Program-made: the position numbers and the translations under genes
In this document: piece by piece, positions 15,893 to 21,973 of the stretch
Numbering within the stretch: the stretch's first letter is position 1
How the letters are laid out: each line of letters opens with the position of its first letter
Notes under the pieces: generated by a model
Databases searched by the model: none
Told to the model about the DNA's origin: nothing
Seen by the model: only the letters and a program-made list of their open reading frames with translations
Source of the DNA: JAAYJK01 sp964531295
Lineage (GTDB): Bacteria; Bacillota; Syntrophomonadia; Syntrophomonadales; Syntrophomonadaceae
NCBI GenBank assembly: GCA_964531295.1
Contig: CAZHHJ010000029.1
Location: forward strand, 1 to 21,973
DNA length: 21,973 bases
Direction of reading: 5' to 3'

Positions 15893-15924
15893 TTGGGGAC
15901 CCCCAAACATTCCCCATTCCCCAA
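15893..15924. repeat. Short GGGGA/TCCCC inverted repeat
   Basis: TTGGGGA (15893-15899) is inverted as TCCCCAA (15918-15924), with a direct ATTCCCC doublet inside. It may be a decayed palindromic element. The rest of the gap to 16050 shows only the ribosome site AAGGAG of the next gene. Confidence 0.35.
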
Positions 15925-16050
15925 TGAAGAAACACCATAAAGATGCGTCTTTATTACCATTTGCTATATTTTACAAGTCTCCTAAAAGCAGGATTTTCAC
16001 TGTCATTAAAGAAAAGTGATTATAGGATACATATAAGGAGAAGATGATTT

Positions 16051-16548
16051 ATGGAAGATAATGCAGGACTGGATATATTTATCAGTGTACTCTTAAGATA
16101 CCCTGAGTTCAATGCGGTAAAATACGATGCCGCTAATGGAGAAATTAAAATTGAAGTTGCACTACAGGGTGGAATCGAAAATGAAAGCCAGCATAGGTTC
16201 ATAGCCGAGTCTATGGAATGTGTGGGACTGTTTCATAAACTATCCGGGATACAAACAAGTATAATTAAAATAAGGTTTGAGGAATACGAAAAATCAAATT
16301 TGACCTTCCTGAGATACAATCGGGATGTAGAAAGCTTGACTGAAGGAGAGGTAGAGGTTTTTGCCGGTCTATTGCAAAAATGCTTTGATGAATTCATAAT
16401 AAGGGACAGTGGTAAAATAATAACTGAAGATATTTGCAAGAAGCGTATAAAAGAGAATCTTTTATACAAAATAAACCGGGGAAAAACGAGTACTAACAAT
16501 TTTTTGGCCTATAGAGATCATGGTCGGGTACTTGTTTTCAACAAATAG
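16051..16548 (+). CDS. Unknown 165-residue cytoplasmic protein between rny and ymdB
   Basis: I do not recognise this family. The ATG at 16051 follows AAGGAG at normal distance. There is no signal peptide or membrane helix. The N-terminal half looks alpha/beta (LDIFISVLLRYPEFNAVKYDAANGEIKIEVAL). The C-terminal third is basic and ends with a patch that looks conserved in style, CKKRIKENLLYKINRGKTSTNNFLAY then RDHGRVLVFNK. It ends 20 bases before ymdB, so the two are probably co-transcribed. rny and ymdB are adjacent in Bacillus and act in the same RNA-decay/development setting. A link to RNA or to YmdB is guesswork from position. Codon use looks like the neighbours. Confidence 0.75.
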   Translation: MEDNAGLDIFISVLLRYPEFNAVKYDAANGEIKIEVALQGGIENESQHRFIAESMECVGLFHKLSGIQTSIIKIRFEEYEKSNLTFLRYNRDVESLTEGEVEVFAGLLQKCFDEFIIRDSGKIITEDICKKRIKENLLYKINRGKTSTNNFLAYRDHGRVLVFNK

Positions 16549-16568
16549 TATCGACCGGAGGGTTATAA

Positions 16569-17354
16569 TTGAATATTCTAGTAATTGGAGACATCGTGGG
16601 CAGACCGGGCAGGAGAGCTCTAAAACAGGGTCTGACCCAAATCCAAAGGGAGTATGACATTTCCTTCACTATAGCCAACGCTGAGAATGCTGCCGGGGGA
16701 AGAGGTTTGACCAGATCGGTAATGGATGAGATTTTAAGCGCTGGTGTTGATGTGATGACAATGGGGAATCATGTATGGGATAATAAGGATATATTTACCT
16801 TTATAGATGATGAATTCCGCCTGATAAGACCGGCCAATTATCCCAGCCCCTGCCCAGGACAGGGGTATCATATTTATAAGGGCGGATTTAATAAGAATAT
16901 AGCTGTGATTAATTTGTCGGGACGGGTCTTTGTGTCCAATTTGGATTGCCCTTTTCAAATAGTGGATGAAATAATCGCAGAAATTGATAGTCAAGCAGAT
17001 ATAATTATTATAGATTTTCATGCTGAAGCAACTTCTGAAAAGCTGGCCTTTGCTTTTTATGTTGATGGCAGAGTAAATGCGGTGTTGGGCACCCACACCC
17101 ATATTCAAACCTCAGATGAAAGGATTCTTCCCGCAGGAACTGCATATATTACTGATCTGGGAATGACTGGACCCAGTGATTCCATTCTGGGAATGAACAA
17201 AGATATTGTTATACAAAAATTCCTTAATGGCCGGCCGGCCAGGTTTGAAGTGGCTTCCGGACCAGCCCAACTGGAAGGAGTCGTTTTGTCTTTAGATGAC
17301 GACATGGATAAAGTACTGGAAATAAAAAGGATTTCTAGATCCTATAGCGAATAA
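16569..17354 (+). CDS. ymdB: YmdB family metallophosphoesterase (2',3'-cyclic nucleotide phosphodiesterase)
   Basis: A 261-residue calcineurin-like phosphoesterase of the YmdB family, which in B. subtilis influences biofilm and motility gene expression together with RNase Y. The two-metal site is complete: Asp8 (IGDIVG), Glu39 (ANAEN), Asn67-His68 (MGNHVWDN), His151 (DFHAEATSEK), and His176 and His178 (GTHTHIQT). The length is normal. The start is a TTG at 16569 behind GGAGGG. It follows the unknown 165-residue gene and precedes spoVS, as in Bacillus. It is cytoplasmic, with no signal. No terminator is obvious between ymdB and the spoVS promoter. Confidence 0.95.
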   Translation: MNILVIGDIVGRPGRRALKQGLTQIQREYDISFTIANAENAAGGRGLTRSVMDEILSAGVDVMTMGNHVWDNKDIFTFIDDEFRLIRPANYPSPCPGQGYHIYKGGFNKNIAVINLSGRVFVSNLDCPFQIVDEIIAEIDSQADIIIIDFHAEATSEKLAFAFYVDGRVNAVLGTHTHIQTSDERILPAGTAYITDLGMTGPSDSILGMNKDIVIQKFLNGRPARFEVASGPAQLEGVVLSLDDDMDKVLEIKRISRSYSE

Positions 17355-17390
17355 TAATATGTAATATTATCCAATACGATTTACCAAAAA

Positions 17391-17417
17391 GAAGGAATTG
17401 TTGCCCGGATTTAGAAT
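17391..17417 (+). promoter_or_regulatory. Sigma-H-like promoter of spoVS
   Basis: GAAGGAATT (17391-17399) fits the sigma-H -35 pattern RnAGGAwWW fully. After 11 bases TTAGAAT (17411-17417) fits RnnGAAT except at the first base. spoVS is a known sigma-H target in Bacillus, which supports the call. Confidence 0.65.
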
Positions 17418-17474
17418 ATAGATTTAAAAGGGTAGCCTATCTGGTTTGTATAACTTTTTGAGGGAGGATATCTA

Positions 17475-17735
17475 ATGGAAGTATTAAAAGTATCAGCTAA
17501 ATCCAGTCCAAATTCAGTTGCAGGAGCACTTGCAGGGGTCTTACGAGAGAAAGGTGCAGCAGAGATTCAGGCTATCGGGGCAGGAGCAATAAACCAGGCT
17601 GTCAAAGCCATAGCCATAGCTAGAGGATTTGTCGCACCAAGTGGAATGGATCTAATATGCATACCTGCTTTTTGTGATATAATGATCGATGGAGAAGAGA
17701 GGACCGCTATTAAATTGATCATTGAACCAAGATAG
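17475..17735 (+). CDS. spoVS: Stage V sporulation protein S
   Basis: An 86-residue, highly conserved Alba-fold protein. It matches the family along its whole length (MEVLKVSAKSSPNSVAGALAGVLREKG, then IGAGAINQAVKAIAIARGF, then IKLIIEP). In Bacillus it is needed for proper spore coat and septation control and may bind nucleic acid. The ATG follows GGGAGG at a good distance. A sigma-H-like promoter precedes it and a weak terminator follows, so it can be expressed alone at the onset of sporulation. Together with SpoIIIE it suggests the organism can sporulate or descends from spore formers; spoVS also occurs in some non-sporulating lineages. Confidence 0.97.
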   Translation: MEVLKVSAKSSPNSVAGALAGVLREKGAAEIQAIGAGAINQAVKAIAIARGFVAPSGMDLICIPAFCDIMIDGEERTAIKLIIEPR

Positions 17736-17781
17736 AGCTATGAGCTAATAATGGATGTGTAATCACGTTTTTAGTATTTAA

Positions 17782-17811
17782 GACCTGCTAGTAAAGCAGG
17801 TTCTTTCATTT
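17782..17811 (+). terminator. Terminator after spoVS
   Basis: ACCTGCT (17783-17789) pairs with AGCAGGT (17795-17801), with an extra G-U pair and a five-base loop. The T-rich tail is interrupted by C and CA. Moderate strength. Confidence 0.7.
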
Positions 17812-17825
17812 ATGGGGGGTATTGA

Positions 17826-18791
17826 ATGAACAGGAAAGATAATATGGACAATAGAACCATCCCCTGGCCCGTAATTGATCTGCATTGTGATACTATTTCG
17901 GCTATATATGAGCGTCAGCAGAGATTGCTTGAAAATACCGGGCACTTTGATTTGGAAAGGGCTATAAAAGCAGGGGTTAAAATTCAGTTTATGGCTATGT
18001 TTTTAGGTCCCCATGAGAGCAGCCTTGCCCTGGATAAACTGCAGAGGCAAATGGAACTGTACCAGCTGGAAGCAGAAAACAATAAAAACCTACTCTACAC
18101 CATTAGATCAAAAGAAGATTTATATTCTCATGTAGATAATGCTAAGATCGGCAGCATTCTTCATCTGGAAGGGGCAGAAGCTCTGGGGCGGGATATGGAG
18201 GTCCTGTATTCCTTGTACGCATCAGGGTTAAGAAGCATGGGCTTAACCTGGAACAATGGAAATCTTTTAGCCCAGGGAATTGGGGAAGGGCCTGAGGCCG
18301 GAGGGCTGACTTCATGGGGAAGAGAAGTTGTTGGGGAAATGGAAAGAATGGGTATAATATTGGATGGTGCCCATATCTCCGTCCAGGGGTTTTTTGATCT
18401 ATTGGAAATATACAATAAACCTTTGATGGTTACTCATGCTAATAGCAGGGCCTTGTGCCCGCATCGCAGAAACCTGAGTGATCAGCAACTGTTGGCCCTG
18501 GGGGATAATGGCGGTATTATAGGTGTGACCCAGGTCAGCGATTTTGTAAAGACAAATAAAGCCGGCGTAGATGATTTAATCGATCACATGGTATATATCG
18601 CCGACTTGATTGGAGTTCAACATCTGGCCCTGGGGTCTGATTTCGATGGCGCTGATGATATAGTAATGTCTGGCATAGAAGAATATGTATCCTGGCCTGA
18701 GTTGCTGCAGAGAAGAGGTTTTACTGCTGCCGAAGTCAGGATGATCCTATACGAAAATGCCTGGAAAGTCATGGAACAAGTTTTATCCTGA
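17826..18791 (+). CDS. Membrane dipeptidase (peptidase family M19)
   Basis: A 321-residue zinc dipeptidase of the renal dipeptidase family, an amidohydrolase-type TIM barrel. The metal ligands can be followed: His20 and Asp22 (DLHCDT), bridging Glu115 (ILHLEGAE), His183 (DGAHIS) and His204 (VTHANS). GSDFDGA at about 271-276 is also typical. Despite the name there is no signal peptide or membrane helix, as in other bacterial members. It hydrolyses dipeptides, possibly including D-amino-acid-containing ones from wall turnover. The LysM/NlpC-P60 hydrolase two genes downstream would fit that idea, by inference. The ATG at 17826 has a G-rich site upstream; an ATG six codons later is also possible. 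Confidence 0.9.
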   Translation: MNRKDNMDNRTIPWPVIDLHCDTISAIYERQQRLLENTGHFDLERAIKAGVKIQFMAMFLGPHESSLALDKLQRQMELYQLEAENNKNLLYTIRSKEDLYSHVDNAKIGSILHLEGAEALGRDMEVLYSLYASGLRSMGLTWNNGNLLAQGIGEGPEAGGLTSWGREVVGEMERMGIILDGAHISVQGFFDLLEIYNKPLMVTHANSRALCPHRRNLSDQQLLALGDNGGIIGVTQVSDFVKTNKAGVDDLIDHMVYIADLIGVQHLALGSDFDGADDIVMSGIEEYVSWPELLQRRGFTAAEVRMILYENAWKVMEQVLS

Positions 18792-18806
18792 GAAAGGGGA
18801 TTCCCT

Positions 18807-19688
18807 ATGTCAAATACACGACAACATACGCCATTAAACCGTAATATACTTGGCCCGGAAGAAATCTATGATATGCATATACACACTACCGCTTCCGATG
18901 GAATCCTGACCCCCCAGGAGGTAATATCTCGCGCTGATCAAATTAATCTGGCCGGACTGGCCATTAGTGACCACGATAGCATAGATGGATTACCTATTGC
19001 AGTTAATCACATTAAGAGCAAGCAAATAAAACTGGATTTTATACCTGCTATAGAAATGAATACCGAAATGCATGGCTATGAGGTTCATATTCTAGGTTAT
19101 TATATTGATTATACCAACCAGAAATTGGGCCAGCATTTGCGACAGATTAAGGCCGCCCGCCTGGAAAGGGCTAAAAAGATGGTGGAAAAGCTCAGAAGCA
19201 TGGGCATGATGATCGGCATGAACCGAGTATTGGAGTTAGCCCATGAGGATTTGATTGCTCGTCCCCACCTAGCACGCGCGCTTATGGAAAAAGGTTACGT
19301 GTTCTCTGAAAGGGAGGCCTTCGATAAATATATTGGCAAAGGGCGCAGGGCCTATGTACCCAGGTACAAATTCGAACCTGAGACTGCCCTGGCCCTGATT
19401 GGAGAATGCGGAGGGGCAAGCATCCTGGCCCATCCCGGCTTACTTAAGAATGACCGTATGGTTGATTTGCTTATTGAAATGGGAGTGGAGGGTCTGGAAG
19501 TATATTATCCAGAACATAACCGAAGTTTGATAAAAAAATATCTGGAATTGTGTGCCCAGGAGAATTTGCTGGTTACCGGCGGTTCTGACTTCCATGGCAG
19601 CAACCCGGAATCTTTTGAAATTGGGACATGTGGAGCCAGTATTGACTTAGTAAATCAGCTTAAGGGATATATTAGTCGAAAAAAGTAA
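18807..19688 (+). CDS. PHP-domain phosphoesterase (TrpH/RNase AM-like)
   Basis: A 293-residue stand-alone PHP domain of the family that includes E. coli RNase AM (YciV/TrpH) and nucleoside 3',5'-bisphosphate phosphatases. The metal-site motifs are complete: His24 and His26 (DMHIHTTASDG), SDHDS at about 54-58, Glu83 (AIEMNTE), His94 (EVHILGYY), then ILAHPG and near the C-terminus GGSDFHG. There is no polymerase or other fused domain. It likely removes phosphate from short RNA ends or 3'-phosphoadenosine 5'-phosphate; the exact substrate cannot be read from sequence. The start is an ATG 15 bases after the dipeptidase stop with AAAGGGG upstream, so the two are probably one unit. Confidence 0.88.
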   Translation: MSNTRQHTPLNRNILGPEEIYDMHIHTTASDGILTPQEVISRADQINLAGLAISDHDSIDGLPIAVNHIKSKQIKLDFIPAIEMNTEMHGYEVHILGYYIDYTNQKLGQHLRQIKAARLERAKKMVEKLRSMGMMIGMNRVLELAHEDLIARPHLARALMEKGYVFSEREAFDKYIGKGRRAYVPRYKFEPETALALIGECGGASILAHPGLLKNDRMVDLLIEMGVEGLEVYYPEHNRSLIKKYLELCAQENLLVTGGSDFHGSNPESFEIGTCGASIDLVNQLKGYISRKK

Positions 19689-19726
19689 AAAGGCACTGGA
19701 AAATTATCGGTCAAGCAGGAAAGGAG

Positions 19727-19779
19727 CCTATCCTTGTAGAAACATCCATATGAATGGGAAGTTTTCTGGAAAGGATAGG
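19727..19779 (+). promoter_or_regulatory. Long hairpin covering the ribosome site of the LysM-NlpC/P60 gene
   Basis: CCTATCCTT (19727-19735) is complementary to AAGGATAGG (19771-19779), which is the Shine-Dalgarno region six bases before the GTG start. Smaller nested pairings (AGAAAC with GTTTTCT allowing a bulge, and CCAT with ATGG) would close the 35-base interior. It is a candidate translational control element. It does not match the c-di-AMP (ydaO) riboswitch seen before such genes elsewhere. Confidence 0.5.
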
Positions 19780-19785
19780 TAGAAA

Positions 19786-20625
19786 GTGAAAAAATTTAAT
19801 GAAATATTTTTGTTGCTGTGTATTTTTATTTTGCTTGGCAGCACCAGTGCCTTAGCCTCGGAAAGTACTTACACCGTTAAATCAGGTGATTCACTATGGA
19901 AAATAGCCAACGAACACGGGAGTACTGTAAATAAACTAATGCAATTAAATAATCTTCAGTCAGACAGATTAGATATAGGCGATAAATTAATACTACAGGC
20001 AAATATTGGGCAAGCTCAAAATACAGCAGTCGTACAACCAGCCAGTGGTGTATATATTGTCCAGGCCGGTGATTGTTTGAGTTTAATAGCACAACGTTAT
20101 GGGATGAGTGTTGAGACCCTTAAGCAGCGTAACCAATTAAGTAGCAATTTAATAAATGTGGGACAGAAGCTGCAGGTCACCATTAATAATGGCGCAGGGC
20201 TGAGCGTTAGCAGAGTTTCCCCGCTTGAAGTATCTCGCGCGGGTTCTATAGCCGATGGGCAGAGAATACTGGATATAGCCCGGCAAAATTTGGGCGTACC
20301 TTACTCTTATGGGGGGACAACCCCGGCTGGATTCGATTGTTCAGGATTCGTCCAATATGTTTTCAAACAGTGCGGATATCAGCTGTCCAGAACAGCTAGC
20401 GGGCAGTATCAGCAGGGTACCGCAGTCAGCAAGTCAGATCTTATGATTGGAGATATTGTCGTTTTTGCCTGCAATGGCGGAGGAATTGATCACTCAGGCA
20501 TTTATGCCGGTGATAATCGCTTTATACATTCTAGTTCGCCGCGCAGCGGAGGGGTTATTACAAGCTCAATGTCTGAGAGTTATTATTCCAGGTCCTATGT
20601 AGGAGCAAGAAGAATTGTAAGATAA
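19786..20625 (+). CDS. Secreted LysM-NlpC/P60 peptidoglycan endopeptidase
   Basis: 279 residues. A signal peptide (1-24, MKKFNEIFLLLCIFILLGSTSALA) is followed by two LysM wall-binding repeats (about 28-71, YTVKSGDSLWKIA, and 89-132, VYIVQAGDCLSLIA). A linker and a C-terminal NlpC/P60 domain (about 155-279) follow. The catalytic residues are Cys185 (FDCSGFVQ), His236 (DHSGIY) and His248 (FIHSS). Such enzymes cut D-Glu-diaminopimelate bonds in stem peptides during wall growth, separation or spore germination. The start is a GTG at 19786. The ribosome site is inside a predicted hairpin, so translation may be controlled. Extracellular location is confident; the exact role is not. Confidence 0.93.
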   Translation: MKKFNEIFLLLCIFILLGSTSALASESTYTVKSGDSLWKIANEHGSTVNKLMQLNNLQSDRLDIGDKLILQANIGQAQNTAVVQPASGVYIVQAGDCLSLIAQRYGMSVETLKQRNQLSSNLINVGQKLQVTINNGAGLSVSRVSPLEVSRAGSIADGQRILDIARQNLGVPYSYGGTTPAGFDCSGFVQYVFKQCGYQLSRTASGQYQQGTAVSKSDLMIGDIVVFACNGGGIDHSGIYAGDNRFIHSSSPRSGGVITSSMSESYYSRSYVGARRIVR

Positions 20626-20644
20626 AAGCTTTAGGAGGAAGAAA

Positions 20645-21055
20645 GTGACCGAAAGAAATCTGGTCGAGGAACTGCTGGCTATAGACAATACTGTCTTTGG
20701 CAGCCAGGAATGGGTAGATCTTGAAAAGAAGGAATTCAGCATGGGGCCTGATAGTCTCTTGGATGAAATAATCGCCCAAGACAAGTGGTCCAATGCTGAA
20801 ATGCTATGGGTTATTAAAAAGATGGTTTATCACTATGGTAAGAAAGACCAGGTGATAAAGAACGCTCCCGTGGAGAGATTATTTGTAAATATGGTTGATA
20901 TACTGAGAACCCTATATTTATTGTTGGACCATGTTAACCCTGAACTGGATGTTAACATGCGCAAATATCTCAGTGTAAAACTGGGCGATTCCACCTGGGG
21001 ATTAAACAGCCGAACCCGGGAATATTTATATAAGATAACGGAAAAAGGGCAGTAA
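20645..21055 (+). CDS. Unknown 136-residue protein
   Basis: I do not recognise this protein. It starts at a GTG (20645) behind AGGAGG and looks like an all-helical, charged cytoplasmic protein (LVEELLAIDNTVFGSQEWVDLEKKEF; then LLDEIIAQDKWSNAEMLWVIKKMVYHYGKKDQV; then VNMVDILRTLYLLLDHV). There is no signal, membrane helix, cysteine motif or catalytic pattern. It begins 20 bases after the LysM hydrolase gene and lies 44 bases before the UDG-like gene, so all three may share a transcript. Codon use fits the neighbours. Confidence 0.75.
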   Translation: MTERNLVEELLAIDNTVFGSQEWVDLEKKEFSMGPDSLLDEIIAQDKWSNAEMLWVIKKMVYHYGKKDQVIKNAPVERLFVNMVDILRTLYLLLDHVNPELDVNMRKYLSVKLGDSTWGLNSRTREYLYKITEKGQ

Positions 21056-21099
21056 GGGTTACGCTTTTTTAGCTGGTTTTGTGAAGGGAGACTTGTTGC

Positions 21100-21753
21100 A
21101 TGGCTTCAGATGGGCGAAGAGAAGAGAATATCCGCTTAATCATAGAAATGGAAGACAGAATCGCCCAGTGTAAGCGCTGTAAGTCATTGTTAAGCTGTAT
21201 TCGCAAACCTTCTATGGGAAAAGGTGACCTGGAACCAGAAATAATACTAATATTTGAAAACGAGAGCAATGGTTTGCAGAACGCGGATAAACTACTGGAA
21301 CTGCGGGAGATTATCAAAAACGAGTTTGATGCCAGCAGAATATACCATACTTTTATGGTGCGCTGTCAGCCTAAAGCTTGTGCTATACGCAGCAATACCT
21401 CCTGTTATCTGGAAAACAATAAATTAATTGATCGTGATTTCAATTGTTTGCTCTCTGGTAAACCCTGCGGAGGTATTCCTATTAAGCCTTCTGATGATAA
21501 TATAATTAACTGTCTCCCCTTCTTGCTGGAGGAACTGAAGATATTAAATCCCCGTACAGTCATTGTATTCGGAGATCGGGTCAGCGATTTTGTATTGAAA
21601 TCCTATGGCATTTTTAAGGAATTGAATATAGGAGAGGCCTGTTATGATAGCAACGGCAGATTATTCATATCAGTAGCGGCACATGAAGAATTCAATATGG
21701 AAGAATGTCATACACTCAAAGAAAATTTATTGGCAGCCGAGAATCAACCCTAA
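21100..21753 (+). CDS. Cysteine-rich degenerate uracil-DNA-glycosylase-like protein
   Basis: 217 residues with the outline of a family 4 (Fe-S) uracil-DNA glycosylase. There is an N-terminal CKRC (24-27). IYHTFMVRCQP (81-91) parallels the family TNVVKCRPP. INCLPFLLEELKILNPRTVIVFGDRVSDFVL (136-166) parallels C-PYL-EL-LI-P-VIV-LG-A--LL. The catalytic GEAPG motif is replaced by FENES (52-56), and the C-terminal HPS motif by AHEEF. An extra segment (94-130) carries five cysteines (94, 102, 116, 123 plus the nearby C89), and eleven cysteines are present overall. A metal or Fe-S site is likely, while glycosylase activity is doubtful. ATG start behind AAGGGAG. The superfamily call is from visible motifs only. 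Confidence 0.6.
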   Translation: MASDGRREENIRLIIEMEDRIAQCKRCKSLLSCIRKPSMGKGDLEPEIILIFENESNGLQNADKLLELREIIKNEFDASRIYHTFMVRCQPKACAIRSNTSCYLENNKLIDRDFNCLLSGKPCGGIPIKPSDDNIINCLPFLLEELKILNPRTVIVFGDRVSDFVLKSYGIFKELNIGEACYDSNGRLFISVAAHEEFNMEECHTLKENLLAAENQP

Positions 21754-21797
21754 AGTATCAGTTATATGCATGTCAAATAACAAGCTGAGCGAATATT

Positions 21798-21820
21798 TAA
21801 GCCGTTTATCGGCTTATTTT
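21798..21820 (+). terminator. Weak terminator after the UDG-like gene
   Basis: TAAGCCG (21798-21804) pairs with CGGCTTA (21810-21816) around TTTAT, followed by TTTT. The stem is short but well placed, 45 bases after the stop. Confidence 0.5.
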
Positions 21821-21877
21821 AGTTTATCGATAAAGTTGATAAGATCCCCGACGATGATAAAAGCGAATTGCATATTT

Positions 21878-21928
21878 CACCAAAACCTAAGCAGCGGAGA
21901 ATTATTCTCTGCTGCTTAGGTTTTGGTG
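21878..21928. repeat. 24-bp near-perfect palindrome
   Basis: Arms 21878-21901 and 21905-21928 pair over 24 positions with one G-U type pair and a three-base loop (TTA). No T-tract follows on the + strand and only a poor one on the other, so it is not a good terminator. Its sequence is unrelated to the elements at 8494 and 10802. The rest of 21754-21973 holds no supportable gene. Confidence 0.85.
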
Positions 21929-21973
21929 GGGTGAACTAGATTCAGGATATCCTGTCTCAGGTTCTTTTCTATT

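Noticed and set aside
19689..19785. c-di-AMP (ydaO) riboswitch before the LysM-NlpC/P60 gene
   Set aside because: The gap is under 100 bases and lacks the conserved ydaO sequence blocks; only a simple long hairpin is seen.
21683..21919. 78-residue + strand frame starting inside the UDG-like gene
   Set aside because: It overlaps a better frame, runs through a weak terminator and into one arm of the 24-bp palindrome, and has no ribosome site.

Overview
The window looks like a chromosomal core region of a low-to-moderate GC, spore-forming Firmicute of the Clostridia type. The gene order tepA-ylzJ-(uppP)-spoIIIE/ftsK-...-rodZ-rimO-...-cinA-(thpR)-recA-rny-...-ymdB-spoVS closely follows the Bacillus subtilis order. 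SpoVS, a SpoIIIE-type translocase, strong purine-rich Shine-Dalgarno sites and frequent TTG/GTG starts all fit. A Syntrophomonas-like organism is my best guess from general resemblance only; no search was possible. All convincing genes are on the + strand.

Region 1 (1-1056) is the 3' end of a surface-protein-like gene made of tandem bacterial Ig-like (BIG2) repeats. The last two repeats appear identical at DNA level. A frame-shifted remnant of a copper-amine-oxidase-N-terminal-like domain and a perfect terminator follow. Region 2 (1106-2057) is tepA-ylzJ with its own terminator. Region 3 (2089-8529) holds uppP, spoIIIE/ftsK, a winged-helix protein with a degenerate PfkB kinase domain, a RodZ-like protein and rimO, covering cell-wall lipid recycling, chromosome translocation, cell shape and ribosome modification.

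Region 4 (8494-10869) is an accessory-looking two-gene cassette: a small one-TM protein and a short FtsH-like AAA metalloprotease lacking the usual extracytoplasmic loop. A related palindromic element lies on each side. The left copy runs into rimO and supplies its last ten codons and stop; the right copy is a 31-bp hairpin. Region 5 (10934-13897) is cinA-thpR and then recA with its own promoter and LexA box.

Region 6 (13898-15886) has a roughly 400-bp non-coding stretch with promoter-like boxes, a strong hairpin and an intrinsic terminator. It is followed by an 11-codon leader ORF and rny. The rny reading frame has no ATG, GTG or TTG at a sensible position; the ribosome site and the membrane helix both point to an AUA start overlapping the leader ORF stop. 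Region 7 (16051-17811) has an unknown gene, ymdB, and spoVS behind a sigma-H-like promoter. Region 8 (17826-21820) holds a membrane dipeptidase, a PHP phosphoesterase, a LysM-NlpC/P60 wall hydrolase whose Shine-Dalgarno lies in a hairpin, an unknown gene, and a cysteine-rich degenerate uracil-DNA-glycosylase-like protein. A 24-bp palindrome closes the window.

The most interesting candidates are the rny start and leader arrangement, and the FtsH-like/one-TM pair bracketed by palindromic repeats.
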